Shown here piece by piece: positions 1 through 12,324 of a stretch of DNA of 64,000 bases. This stretch comes from Magnolia sinica. Taxonomy: Eukaryota > Streptophyta > Magnoliopsida > Magnoliales > Magnoliaceae. Location: positions 17,554,032 through 17,618,031 of the forward strand of contig NC_080582.1 in the NCBI RefSeq assembly GCF_029962835.1. Reading direction: 5' to 3'. A model generated the notes under the pieces. That model saw only the letters and a list, made by a program, of their open reading frames with translations, made no database searches and had not been told where the DNA came from. The translations under genes and the position numbers were made by a program. The first letter of the stretch is position 1. Each line of letters begins with the position of its first letter.

Positions 1-3000
1 TTCTAAACCGAGTCGGGCAATGAGGTTAAAGCTCTTATGACTCTAGCCAAATTCACATTTTCATATAATGACTCAACAAGTGAAGAAAATCTGAGTAGTG
101 AATGTGAAAATGAAGATGATCTTCAAGACGCTTACAATGCCCTATATAAGGAAAGTTGTAAAATTGCTGTCAAACTTAAATTTCAAAAAGAAAAGTTTTC
201 TAAACTCAAAAATTGTTTTGAATCACTTGTCTTAGAAAAATCACAAATTTCAGATTGTTTTGAAAAATCAAAATGCGATTTGGAATTCAAAAACTCCCTA
301 ATTATTGATTTAAAATCTGAAATTGAGAAACTTAAAACTGAAGTATCTTCTCTTCTGAGTCTAAAGGACACATGGAAATATGCCCAAGGTGATCCAAAGT
401 TAGAGAAACTTTTATCTGGATCAAGAAAATGTGGCGATCTATCCGGGTTGGGCTATGATAAAAATCTACCTCCTAAACAAAAGTATATTCCTCCTATGTT
501 TGTTAAAGGAGAGTCTTCAAACTCAAAAGGGAAAAGTACTTATCAAGATTTTTCTAGAAATTCAAAAACTTTTCAAAAACCTAGAAGCAGCCATATCAAC
601 TTTAATCAGAAATGAAATTCACTAGCTGAAAAGATAGTTGATTTACTCAAGGAGCTCTTAAAATCTAACTCTATAGGTCATTCCTACAAATATACACAAA
701 AGAAGACCAACTATGTTCCTAAACCCAAAACAGTTATAAAATGGGTTCCTAAAGTTACCTGCTTGGTTGCTTACACTACTTTCAAAGCAACAAGTCATTC
801 AAAGTGGTACCTAGACAGTGGATGCTCCAGGCATATGACAGGTGACAAAGCTTTATTCACGGATCTGAAAGATATGACTGATGGTTCAGTCACATTTGGT
901 GATGGTAGCAACTGTAAGATTATAGGCCAAGGTACGGTTTAACTTTTTAATCTTCCTGTGTTTAAAAATATTTTATATGTTGAAGGCTTAAAACATAACT
1001 TGCTTAGTATATCTCAAATATGTGATAATAACCATAGTGTTCGGTTTTCTAATCAAAGCTGTGAGATATTAAACAATAAGGGTTCTGTAATATTAACTGG
1101 ACGTAGAACGTCTGAAAATTGCTATATTATTAGCGAATCCAGCTCATCTAATCAAACATGTTACATGGTCCATACAGACGAGACTGATTTATGGCACAAA
1201 CGTCTTGGACATGTACATTATCGAAATTTATATAGATTGAGCAAACGAGAACTTATAAGAGGTTTACCCAAACTTCAGAAATTAGATAAAATATGTGGTG
1301 AGTGCCAGATAGGCAAACAAACAAAGAACTCACACAAAAAGGTGAATTCAAATACCACATCAAGACCACTCGAACTTCTCTACATGGATCTGATAGGACC
1401 CACCAGAACAGAAAGTCGTGGTGGAAAAAAGTATATCCTGGTAATAGTTAATGACTTCACCAGATTCACTTGGGTAGTCTTCTTAAGGGATAAATCTAAA
1501 ACCCTTGACGAAGTAAGAAAAGTTTTCAAAAGGATTCAAACTGAAAAATCTTCTCAAATCAGTAAAATTCATAGTGATCATGGATCTGAATTTGAGAATA
1601 GCAATTTTGAGAAGTTCTGTACTGACCAAGGAATATTACATGAATTCTCTGCTCCCAAAACTCCACAACAAAATGGAATTGTAGAAAGAAAGAATAGGGT
1701 GCTTCAAGAAATGGCTAATGTCATGTTGAATAGCATGAAGCTCTCTAAAAATCTTTGGGCTGAAGCAGTCAACACAGCTTGCTATATTATTAACCGAGTC
1801 TACACTAGCAAAGATAATAATAAAAAGGCTTACGAATTGTGGTTCAATAAAAAGTCTACTGTTAAATACTTTCGAGTTTTTGGCAGCAAGTGCTATATTT
1901 TACGTGATCGTGAAAATTTGAAAAAATTCGATACGAAGAGTGATAAAGGTATTTTTTTAGGATATTCCTTAAATAGTCGAGCTTATAGGGTTCTGAACAA
2001 AAGGACTAGTGTGATTCAAGAATCCATTAATGTTGTCATTGATGATCACTTAAAGACGCCAATTTCTAATTCAGATAATGATGAAGTACTAATCATTGAT
2101 AAACCCGATACTTCATCGAATCAGACTGATTCTGAGTTGAGGACTGTTAAAGATCATCTAACCACACAAATTCTTGGAAACCCTCTCACCGGTGTTCGCA
2201 CCCGTAGACAACTTGAGGATATATGTAATTATGTATGTTTTTCATCCCAAATAGAACCATCTAACGTAAAAGAAGCTCTTGCTGATGAGAACTGAATTGT
2301 TGTGATGCAAGAAGAACTCAACCAATTCGTAAGAAATGATGTTTGGTATCTCGTACCAAGACCTAAAGATAAACACATCATTGGAACAAAATGGATTTTC
2401 AAAAATAAGTCTGACGAGTGTGGAAATATAATTAGAAACAAGGCTAGGCTAGTGGTACAAGGTTATACTCAAATTGAAGGGATTGATTTCGATGAAACTT
2501 TTGCACCAGTAGCACGTCTTGAATCTATCAGACTATTTATATCCATTACATGTTTTAGAAAGATAAAGATCTATCAGATGGATGTGAAAAGTGCTTTTCT
2601 AAATGGTAATTTACATGAAGAAGTCTATGTTGAACAGCCAATGGGTTTTGAAGATTTCAAAAATACTGATTATATATATCAGCTTAAAAAGGCACTTTAT
2701 GGATTAAAACAAGCACCTAGGGCATGGTATGAGAAACTAACGAAATTTCTTTTAAGTCATAATTTTTAAATGGGATCTGTTGATAAAACTCTGTTTGTTA
2801 AAAAACATAATGATCATATCTTAATGGTGCAGATTTATGTTGATGATATCATTTATGGATCAACTTGTACTGACTTGACTACTGAGTTTGCAGATTTGAT
2901 GAAATCACAGTTCGAAATGAGCATGGTTGGGGAATTGACTTATTTCCTTGGATTGCAAGTAAAGCAACAACCTGAAGGAATATTCATTTCTCAATCTAAG

Positions 3001-3780
3001 TATGCTTTGAATCTAATCAAGAGATTTTGATTTGAGAATGGCAATAATTTCGATACTCCTATGAGTACTACCCTGAAACTCTCAAAAGACTCTAATGGTA
3101 AAAATGTTAACTCAAAATTTTATCGGAGTATGATTGGTAGTTTGTTATATTTAACTGCTAGTAGACCTGATATTTCTCTAAGTGTTGGTATTTGCGCAAG
3201 ATATCAATCTGATCCAAAAGAATCTCACTTGATTGCTGTTAAGCGAATTATTAGATATGTCGCAAGTACTGTAAATCTCGGTCTTTGGTATCCTCATGAG
3301 ACCAGTGTCCAATTAGCTGGGTACTCGGATGCTGATTGGGCTGGTAATCTAAATGATAGAAAATCAACCAGTGGTGGTTATTTTTACATTAGAAATTGTC
3401 TAGTTTCCTGGTTTAGTAAGAAACAAAATTCTATATCACTTTCAACAGCTGAAGCTGAGTATATCGCAGCTGGTAATGCATGTACACAGTTTGTTTGGTT
3501 GCAACGAATGCTAAGTGATTATGGAATTAAACAAGATTCTATGTTATTACATTGTGATAATTCCAGTACGATAAATATTTCGAAAAATCCTATTCAGCAT
3601 TCTCGTACTAAGCACATTAACATTAGATTTCATTATATAAGGGAATTAGTAGAAGAAAAAGTTATATCTCTAGAATATATTCCTACCGAAGATCAACGAG
3701 CTGACATTTTCACAAAACCTTTCGATAAAAGCAGGTTCAAAAAGATAAAATTTGATCTTGGCATGTGCATTTTAAAATAA
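1..3780 (+). pseudogene. Copia gag-pol polyprotein, inactivated by in-frame stops only
   Basis: All segments are in one frame, with no frameshift from base 1 to the terminal TAA at 3778-3780. Stops are at 4-6, 613-615, 940-942, 2293-2295, 2767-2769 and 3028-3030. Domains: a lysine/glutamate-rich, probably coiled-coil gag segment (about 100-400); aspartic protease with LDSGCSRHMTG (about 810-845); GAG-pre-integrase with HKRLGH and CGECQ; integrase core with the acidic residues in MDLIGP, HSDHGSEF and TPQQNGIVERKNR; reverse transcriptase with DVKSAFLNG and YVDDIIYGS; RNase H with YSDADWAGN and STAEAEY. I do not see a CCHC zinc knuckle in the visible gag. Several stops are one transition from a sense codon (the one at 2293 sits where Trp is usual), which fits decay of methylated, silenced DNA. 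Enzymes are inferred from motifs. Confidence 0.93.
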
Positions 3781-4237
3781 TTAGTTATGCCTACTTGTAT
3801 TATAGTGTATATATTTGCTAGATTGAATTCTAATTTTTGTATAATTTGCAAGAAATATGAATTTTTGGACATTCTTCGACCAGTCGTGAGTATACTCGAC
3901 CAGTCGACCTTCGACCGATTGTAGATATCCACGACCAGTCGTAGATCTCGGGAATCACTTAAAATTTAGAGATTTTTGCTTTCTTCCTCATTTCGTTTTT
4001 CTTCTCTAAGGAGCCGAGCTTCGACTTGTCAAACCCATCTTTCATGTTCTTTAAAGTTAGTGTTCCAAATCACATTTTTCTTGCAGATTTGTGTCTAGAT
4101 TGTTTATTTTTCAAGCTTTAAGCTTTGTATTTTGGATTTCATTGAGATTTGGGGTTTAGATTTTAAAAATTCTGTTTTGTGTAAACCCACTTCTCAATCC
4201 TTTATAACTTCTTATTTCCTTGATATCCTTGTTGCAA
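3781..4237 (+). other. Spacer between pol and the downstream ORF of the Copia element
   Basis: AT-rich and non-coding. At about 3870-3945 it carries several copies of the CGACCAGTCG palindrome that is abundant in the 3' LTR (6310-6695). This may be an internal promoter or leader for the downstream ORF, but the sequence does not prove it. Confidence 0.5.
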
Positions 4238-5368
4238 ATGGCTTCTAGAGGTAGAAAAACTACTTCCCGTGGTCCTTCTTCTTCCTCCAGATCGTCCATT
4301 ATTTCTAAGCGTCATCTTCTTGTTCTCAATGATGATCTATCATATGTTAGGGACATTAGATTATGTAATGTTATTGTTGAACATCCTGTTGATGTTAATC
4401 ATATTGCACCTTTTGACATCCATCCTATGCTTGAAGCTGTAGGTTAGGTTAACTTATTACATTGGGGTGGGCCTGCATATCGGTCCATTGCCCAATCCAT
4501 GTTTACATGTATTAGTGCTTTCTCACAGGATAATTTAACTTTTAAAATATCTACTAGAGAAGGGCCTTTTGACATTGATCGTCATTTAATTTCAGCCCTT
4601 ATGGACATTCCTGTGAATGATGAGGGTATTCCTATCCATAACTTAACTGATAAACCCTCAATGTTTGAAAAACGCATGCTCACTAGAGACTTATGCAACA
4701 TGGATGTTCAATGGATACAAAAAGGGAATGCGCTTCCCGCAAGTTATTTGTTACCCAAGTACAAAATTCTCCACAAAATCTTTGTGTCTAATCTGTATCC
4801 TCGTTCGGGTAATAAAACTGACTTGACTTCGTTTATGGTTCGTGTTATCCATGCTATTTTCAATGGTACTCAGATTTGTTTACCATCCTTAATCTGTCAT
4901 TTCATTCTTCAGTTTAGACTCCATCCTGGTCATAATGACATTCCTTTTGCCTATTTAATGACTGTATTGGCTACACATATGTTAGTCGATATGCCGGTTG
5001 ATGAGGCACCAATCCATCATCTGATCTTCAATAATTCTAATATCAATAAGATGAAGCTGGATCTACTTCCTGAACAAGGTGGTGGTGGTCATGAAGAAGC
5101 TGGTAATGACATTAATATGGATGACATTTTTGAGGAATTGGATTCTGACTCAACAAATGATTCAGATTTTTAACCATTTGATGTTGATGCTCGTCTTAGT
5201 GCATTAGAGGATAAAGTTGAGAATATAAATGTAAAGATGGAAAACATGTCTGTTGCTCATGATTTATAATTCAAGTACATGCGCAAATATCTTAGGCGTT
5301 TAAACAAAGGCATGCACCAACTTGATCCCTCTATTCTTGCTCCGTCATCTGGTTCTGGTTCTGACTAG
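4238..5368 (+). pseudogene. Downstream (envelope-like / putative plant transposon protein) ORF of the Sirevirus element
   Basis: One reading frame runs from ATG 4238 (MASRGRKTTSRG) to TAG 5366-5368, interrupted by stops at 4445-4447, 5171-5173 and 5267-5269; it would be about 376 residues if read through. The N-terminus is Ser/Arg-rich. The middle (about 4500-5050) is globular with a hydrophobic stretch around LPSLICHFILQF. The C-terminal part is acidic (EELDSDSTNDSDF), followed by a short helix-forming segment. Position after pol and before the polypurine tract matches the extra ORF known in Sireviruses, variously called envelope-like or putative plant transposon protein. I see no clear signal peptide or furin site, so an envelope function is not supported here. 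A phase change from pol (frame 1 to frame 2) implies separate translation. Confidence 0.7.
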
Positions 5369-5590
5369 TATATATGAGACTTCTGGTCTGTAATAACTTT
5401 ATAACTTAGTACTTGGTTGACTGATTTTGAGTTGGATACTATCTATGTTTTATGCTGGATAATTATTCTATGTGAAGCTATGCTGAGTATTTCTATCTCT
5501 GTTTTACTATACTCTCATAACTCCTCATGTTTACTCTCATATATCCCTTTATTTAGTTCTCCTTTATTGTTGTTTCCTTTGTCATATAAT

Positions 5591-5604
5591 GACAAAAAGG
5601 GGGA
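5591..5604 (+). other. Upstream polypurine tract copy
   Basis: GACAAAAAGGGGGAG resembles the tract that directly precedes the 3' LTR (GACAAAGGGGGAG at 5855-5868). Repeated polypurine tracts upstream of the 3' LTR are a known Sirevirus trait. A third, shorter AGGGGGAG lies near 5662. Confidence 0.65.
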
Positions 5605-5854
5605 GAATGGTTTGTTCTTAACGATGTGATTGTGAGAGGAGTAGCATTGGTTATGTTACTTAGGGGGAGTTGTTTAAACTAGTTGAATGAAACTGGGAGT
5701 ATGTTTGAACTAGTTGAATGAAACTGGTTGAATGTTGAATATTGAATATTGAATATTGATTTGCAGGTAAGCCAGTTTATATGACCTGGTTCATAACTCT
5801 TTAACCAGTTGTTTTACTTTATGTTTATCTTGGTTATGTGTTATGTCACTAATT

Positions 5855-5870
5855 TGACAAAGGGGGAGAT
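5855..5870 (+). other. Polypurine tract, plus-strand primer site
   Basis: GACAAAGGGGGAGAT lies immediately before the TGTAAGTGCT start of the 3' LTR. This is the position and composition expected for the primer of plus-strand DNA synthesis. Confidence 0.85.
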
Positions 5871-6309
5871 TGTAAGTGCTATAGTTTATATCCCTGTCTG
5901 TTGTTAAATTTGTGGTGCCAAAATCACTGTTATATATAACTTGCATAAGTGAAGCTCTCTCAAGGATCAACATTCATAAACAAGCTAAGCTTACAACAAG
6001 CAAAGCTCACAAGTACAAGGATCAATCTTGAATGCAAGAACTGCTCATAAGACAAGACTCAAGCTGCAAGACTTCAAGAAGAGTACAAGGCAGTTTGTAA
6101 AGAACTCAAGACTCTTTCAAGATTGAGCTACATCAAGATTTCAAGATTGAACTACATCAAGACTTCAAGGCTCATACTTCAAGGTCACTAGTTCCTAATG
6201 TTTCAATGTCCTTACTTCATGGTTGAGGTTTGACTGACTTTAGGTTGACCTTAGAAGTAGGTCACTTTGGATACATAAATCGAATGTTTATTTTACATAA
6301 GTTTGGTCT

Positions 6310-6695
6310 GTTCTTCGACTAGTCCTAGGCCTTCTTCGACTAGTCCTAGAGTTGCTTCGACCAGTCTAAGAAATTCCTCGATCAGTCGTGAGTTTGTTAC
6401 AAAAATCGGATAATTTCTGTTAGGCTTTGACTAGTCCAGGAATCTGTTCGACCAGTCGAAGGAATAGTGTCGACTGCATCTTCGATCAGTTGAAAATCTT
6501 CGACTCAAAATCTAGCGATGTTTTTCAGGTTCTTCGACCAGTCAAAGGAGACCTTCGACCAATCGAAGGTGACCTACGACCAGTCGAAGGAGACCTTCGA
6601 CCAGTCGTAGAATGGTCAAAGCTTATCGCGCCTGATTTTTCAAATATCTGTTATTGCTTCGACTAGTCGAAGAGCTCCCTAGACCAGTCGAAGAC
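6310..6695 (+). repeat. Palindromic repeat cluster upstream of the LTR TATA box
   Basis: About 13 copies of a 15-bp palindrome of the form CTTCGACCAGTCGAAG, with variants at the central positions, spaced 18 to 50 bp apart. Four of them (about 6530-6610) sit in near-tandem 20-bp steps. The copies are CpG-rich and some show CG to TG/CA changes. Palindromic repeats upstream of the TATA box are described for Sireviruses; they may bind a regulator, which is inference. Confidence 0.8.
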
Positions 6696-6709
6696 GCGAT
6701 CTGCTCACC

Positions 6710-6717
6710 TATAAATA
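6710..6717 (+). promoter_or_regulatory. TATA box of the Copia LTR promoter
   Basis: TATAAATA lies 20 bp after the last palindromic repeat and is followed by GTGCACG. Transcription would start near 6740-6750, defining the U3/R border. Confidence 0.75.
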
Positions 6718-7900
6718 GTGCACGAATCTCAGAAGAAATCATCGAATTAATTAATCCATTCAAGCCAATCTTCGTCGAACTTCTGAGAGATAATTCTGTG
6801 CTCCATCTAAGCTAAGTGTGTTTATTTAATATTCTCTTTCCTTAGCTTTATTTAATTGATTTTGTTTCTGTTATTCCAATCTAATTTGATAAGAGGAATT
6901 GTTATTCCCTTTCTTTGGAATCAAAATCAATTAAGGCAAGCCCTATTTGGTTTAATTTAAAATCTATTAGAATTAGAACCATTGTAATTGAGTACTGGAC
7001 ATTGAACTTGGACATTCAATCATCTACTCGACTTAGTTCTACCGGGTGCTACAACGAAGGAGATAATCGGTATTTTACATTTAATTGTAAATTCCTTTCT
7101 GTTTTGGTTTCTTTCAAGATTTGCAGAAAAATCTTGTTGTATTGGTTATCCGAGGAGAGCCAGGAAAACTCGAAGTGGGGTTTTTAATTGTGTAAGCCCA
7201 CGACAAAGACACAATTGTAAAGGTTTTGGGTGAACTCGGGAAAACCTATTTTGTTAGTGAACGCTAATATCCCCTATGTGAGGATATTAGGACTGGAGTA
7301 GCATTCTGTGTGGCTGTTGTTTAACAGTTGGTGAACACACAGGCGAACCACTATAATCCCTTGTGTTGTGGTTGAATGATTTATACTTCTGATCTTTAAT
7401 TATTCTTTTGTGAGATGTATGTATGGTAGTGAATATTGTAATCATTTAATTCAAGCATTGTGAGAATTTTGTAATAGTTTAGAATTTATTTTCTGCTATT
7501 CCTTTATCAGCTTGATATTCAATTTCCTTTAAAAGTTGTTCCAGCAAGGTTGCCCTGCCATTTTTATGGTGTATGGCTGTCCCTAGAACAATACATTTGT
7601 GATTACAATTTATTTCAATTCAGTTTGTATTTATTTCTGTATTCCTCTTTGGTTTGAGATTTGATACAAAGATCTTTCTAGAAATAAGGTTGTCCTACCA
7701 TAAACTCTGGTTTTTGGTGTAAGGTTGTCCTTAGAACAACATTTGTATCAACCTCTCAAGATCTGAATTTTGAGGTTATTTTACTTTCTTACATTGTGAT
7801 TTATTTTGGCTATTATATTCTTTTTAATTCCGCTGTTATAAGTTTTATTTGGCATTGTCCTATTCACCCCCCCTCTAGGACATATCGCTAGGCCTTTTCA

Positions 7901-8417
7901 AAGTAAACAACCCATCACTCAACCCATCACACCTATACCTCACATGTCACCTCTCTTACACAACCCATACCTCTCTTACACAAGCTACCCCCAAAGTCAA
8001 CCCTTACATCACTCCATCCATCACTCCACCCATCACCTCTCTCTTACAACCACCCTCTCTCTCTCTCTCTTACAACCACCCCCCCCCTCTCTCTCTCTCT
8101 CTCTCTCTTTTCTCTACCCATTTTCCAAGCAACCAAGAGGTTAGCTGTCCAAGCATTCCAAGAGAGAATAGTGTTTTATGTGTGGCCCACTTCCTACCCC
8201 AAGATCCCTCATCCTAGCCCTTCAATCCTCATCATCTTCCATCAAAGAGAAAGCCAATGAGTTTAGCATTTCATCGGACCAAGAAGATCCAACAGTGGGT
8301 GTTTTATAGGCTTATATTTTATATTTTGATGATGGGCCAAGTGGGGCCTACCGATTGATGGTATGGATCTCGCTTTGGACCCTAGGTATGGCCGATGGCC
8401 CATCATGATTCGTATGT
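7901..8417. other. Pyrimidine-rich interval with (CT)n tracts; no gene
   Basis: CAACCCATCACTCC-like imperfect repeats (7905-8040) lead into two CT microsatellites (about 8050-8070 and 8086-8110). The last 150 bases are GGCCC-containing DNA resembling a decayed foldback-element arm. No coding signal. Confidence 0.6.
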
Positions 8418-11400
8418 TGTAACGTCCTGGATTTTCACTGTTTTGAATTTTCAAAAATTCTTAAATTTTTTTATGTAATTAAATTATATTATCACTTACT
8501 GACCATTAGCACTCAATGTTAGGTTATACACAGGTGATACTAGTAAAGAACCGCACAAGTCCGATTAATCAACCTTAGGAAGCCAACGAATCCGCTCGAT
8601 CACTTGAGCATCAAGTTTAACCCCATGATTTACTCACATAGGGCCCAAATCTAACTGACCTATCGCTAACTAATCAAGACAATCATAACTAAATTAAAGA
8701 TCTAACTAAAGCCGAGTCAGATAAGGCCCGGATCTTGACTGATAGACCAAATCAACCCCGTTACTCATTTAGCCTAAAATCGACGGTTTAGAGTAAACAT
8801 GACCAATCTCCACTTTCACTAGTTATAAATGGGTCACACTACGAATATAATTAATCCAAACTCTAATCATTGCCCACAAGAAATCTCAATACCTAATTCA
8901 TTCCAGAAATGCCCTGATTTTTCGAACAAGCTCTAAACCGCTCGTTGGTGGGCCACTAGTTCCAAAACTATAGAATAATGTCCGTCTTACTGGGCTCGAC
9001 GTTCATCGCGGGAGTCGGACCTGGGTACTGTCCAGAACTGCTCAACTTGAGTCAAAGGACGAGTGCATGAGAAGTGTAAATACCCCAAAGGAAGAAGTTG
9101 AAACTTAAGTGAATTGGGTCGTCCACTCTCAGGCAAAGTTTTCTAATCATATATGTTGATCGGCGCATCCAAATGGTGGGCCGATCATATCCATATGTAG
9201 ATCATCATTAGGGCTAACTATCCTATGGTGTATATCAGTATGTATGCCCCATAGTAGGCCGTAGAGGTTAGAAAGACCCTCCCATAGGGCTAGTGTAGTA
9301 AAAACCTAGCCCTTGGGGCCATTTACACCAAATCTGGGCCTATATAAGGGTTTCATTTGGGCACCCCTTTCCCTATACGGATTTACCCTAGGAGAAAGAA
9401 AGGGAGATAGGGAGAAGAGAAAGAGTAAAAAGGAAGAGAAAGAGAGAGGGAGAGCTTGGAAACATGAGGGTTTGTGCACCTTCACCCTCTCATCTCCTCT
9501 ATAGTAGCATTGTCCTTCATTGGTGTCAATTGGCGACGATTGAAGGTAGGTATTGAGTTATGTTTGTAGGTTTAGGTCTTGTGTTTAATCCCTTTTAATT
9601 CTTACAAGCTTGTATGCTTATTTAGGCATTTTAACGATGATTTCCTAACACCATAACCCTACGGGCGCCGTGAATCGAGCGGTTCGTCACAAGGTGCGGA
9701 CTATTATCCTTAGGTGGCCTAGCACCAATTCTACTATGAGTTTAATGATTATGAATGTTAGGATGATGTGCTTGAGAAATCTATAGAGAGAACATAGCCA
9801 AGACCCTATATGATAAGTCCCCCTAAATTTCATAAAATGATTGAATGTTGTTTATTTGTTCTTCAACATGATTAGGTTTAATTTTCGAGTAGCATGTCCA
9901 TCCGATATATGATTTTAGTATAACCTTCCTAGTAGCATGTTTGATTGCATAAAATCCTTGTTGTATGTTGGTGCTTGCATTAATACTTGTTCTATGTTTG
10001 TGTTATGAATGATGTATAACTCTTGATCTTTTCAGTAACCCATCACAACACACATGCACATTAATTTCGTATTTTGTTAGTAGTTGCATTGTAGAAAAAA
10101 TTAAATTTTATATTTAATATATGAGAGCATGACTTCACTCGTGTAGAAGATGAATCCTAAATTATTGAAATATTATTGAATGTCATATACCCCTGAGTTG
10201 GTCAGGGAACTGAAGTGGGAGAATGTGCTCCTGTTGGTAAGACCATCTTGTGGCTAAACCAACGGATTTGGGCGGATGTGAATGGGCGACAGTAGTTGGA
10301 CTACATGGGTCGCTTGTACTCGATGTCGTCCATCACGTACTCGCCTGAACTCACACGGTCTAGTTCACTTACTGACTAACCATGTTTGTTAACCTTGTCT
10401 GCTCGCGCCTGTATGAAACCTAGAACACCCTTCAACTATTGAAGCCCATTGATAACCATTTGAAACCGATCCACTGACTCGAGAGCTGGGCATGGTGGAA
10501 TGAGACACTGTGTCCGAGCTATTGGCCTACGTTGGGGTGACGAGCCTCCTCGTAGTGACCGCGAGTGATCTCTCTTTTCAGCACTCCCCATGTGCTTGAA
10601 ATTAGAGATGGGGAACCCGATGCGATCAAGGATCGCAGGGTCCTGGCCTCACACGTTGAGGGGCATTGGCCTCGCAATCAGTTGAGGGCAATGATACGTG
10701 GGGTATACCGGGTTTGTTCAATTTGATGGATGAATGGAATTAACTAAATACTCGACTAACATTATCCATGCATCGCATTAGTTAGGATTTAGCGACTCGG
10801 CAGTTGAAGTCGCAATGAGGGTGGTTGGTTATGCGCGATCGTTAGACGAAGTCGCTCGAGGGAGTGTTGTTGTGAGGGCATACATCATATCATAATACAT
10901 GCATATGCATTAACAAGATTAGTTAGAGATCTGTGAATGTATACCTTTCATTAAATTCATTGTATAATTGATGCTTGTTGTAACTTAAGGCTAATAGTAA
11001 CCACTGAGTTAGCTACTCACTCCCACTCTGGGAAGGTATTTTAAAACACTAATCAGCTCCTTTACTAGATGCAGGTGAGGCAGAGCTTGACGAGCCGAGC
11101 GAGGTGAGCATGGATAGGGAGGACGAGCTTCCCTGCTTCCAGACTTTCGGCGGATCCTTTTAGTTTGAGTTCGGGCTACTGCGGGGTATGGACCAGGGCC
11201 CTAGTCGCTTTGGGTCATGTATGGGTGAGACTAGTTCCCTATTTAGATGATTTTGGATTCGTGGTTTGAATCTTTTTATATTTAGTAGCAATTGATACTG
11301 CTTTATGACGTACTTATGCTTCATGTTTTGCTAAATCCCCCATTGTTTATGAGATCATCTAAATATAATTAAAATATGAAGTCCATTAGGGCATCCATGA

Positions 11401-11458
11401 CACTTGGAAATTCGGGAGCCGAGTTCCTACATGACACCTGAAAATTCGGGGTGTTACA
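8418..11458 (+). mobile_element. Solo LTR, Tekay/Del-like Gypsy
   Basis: The interval begins TGTAACGTCCTGGATTTTC and ends AAAATTCGGGGTGTTACA; these ends are imperfect inverted repeats of the TGTAACACCC...GGGTGTTACA kind known for Tekay/Del chromovirus LTRs. It is 3041 bp long with no ORF. Inside are a TATATAAGGG promoter-like stretch (about 9343), a GA-rich leader (9390-9460), and a GATGCAGGTGAG block (about 11070) typical of these LTRs. Flanks are TATGT (8413-8417) and TATAT (11459-11463), a 4-of-5 match to a 5-bp target duplication. No internal region or second LTR follows, so it is read as a solo LTR made by recombination. It shares order and many blocks with 26658-29138. Confidence 0.75.
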
Positions 11459-12324
11459 TATATCCATCCCATGATGTGGCCATTCTCCATGGACCCCATC
11501 ATAATGTTTAATTTCCTTATATGAAAAGGGTCATCTTGACCTTGCATTTTGGTGGAGAAGGGATCTCCACCGTTGATTTTGATTGGTGGGCCCACATGTA
11601 ATGGGACTTACTTGATGTATGTTATAATGCATGGAAGGGAGGGCCCATAGTGTCGGGGCCCCTCCATCTCACCGTTCTCTCTTTCTCTCTCTCTTGATGT
11701 GTGGCCCACCTTGATGAATTGAGTAGATCCACACCATCAATCAGTGGCAGCCACCTTGCTGACCACCTGCTGGACGATTTTGAGCAAACCTTGGATGAAG
11801 GGAAATAACATATATCGGCTTGATCCGTGTGGGGTGGCCACGTGTGGACCCCCCCACCCTTACGTATGCGTTGTATATCCACAATGTCCATTGCTTGGAC
11901 GGTGGGACCCACCCCACATGTGGAGTCGTACCTTGATGTATGGAGTTCATCCAGGCCGTCCCAGGCCTGGACGCTGTGTAGTTAAAAAATAATAATATAT
12001 AAATAAAATATATATATATATATATATATAGCATATATATCTGGTGGGCCCCACGTGGGACCAACCTGCTGATTGGGATTAGATTAGCTAGCCAACCGCA
12101 CACCAGCTATGCAGCTGAGGTAGGTGGGAGAAATCCACATCGTCTGTCCACTTACTGGACAGTGGGACCCACCTTGCACATGCGTGGTCCCCACTGTCCA
12201 GCTGGGACATGGAACCCACCCCTAATGTATGGGTTTCATTAACCTCGTCCACTCGTATGAGATCCAGACCGTCCATCCGGACGGTGGCCAGTAGGATAGA
12301 TCTAAATCTCTGGTGGGCCATGTG
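11459..12324. other. GGCCC-rich intergenic DNA with decayed hairpin-element pieces
   Basis: Repeated phrases such as GTGGGACCCACC and ACCGTCCATCC occur in both orientations, and a short AT tract lies at about 12008-12030. These resemble arms of the foldback family but no complete copy is seen. The small ORFs on both strands are created by the repeats and are not supported as genes. Confidence 0.55.

Larger units (their letters stand above)
1..7900 (+). mobile_element. Sirevirus-type Copia retrotransposon, 5' part outside the window
   Basis: In order: gag C-terminal part, protease, integrase, reverse transcriptase and RNase H in one frame (to 3780), a second ORF after pol (4238-5368), polypurine tracts, and a 2.0 kb 3' LTR starting TG and ending CA. 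An additional ORF downstream of pol, several GGGGGAG tracts before the LTR, and an LTR with many palindromic repeats upstream of a TATA box are features known for the Sirevirus (SIRE/Maximus) lineage. The 5' LTR and gag start lie beyond the window, so LTR age and target duplication cannot be read. The element is inactive because of in-frame stops. Confidence 0.9.
5871..7900 (+). repeat. 3' LTR of the Sirevirus element
   Basis: It starts TGTAAGTGCT right after the polypurine tract and ends CCTTTTCA, following a C-run of the form CCTATTCACCCCCC typical of Sirevirus LTR ends; 2030 bp. It contains AAG/CTTCAAG-rich imperfect repeats (5945-6200), an array of CGACNAGTCG palindromes (6310-6695), a TATA box (6710-6717) and imperfect repeats of an AAGGTTGTCC motif (7540-7740). 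It has no coding capacity. Confidence 0.88.

Noticed and set aside
7944..8144. ORF in the Thr/Leu/Ser-rich CT region
   Set aside because: Simple-sequence translation of CT microsatellites.
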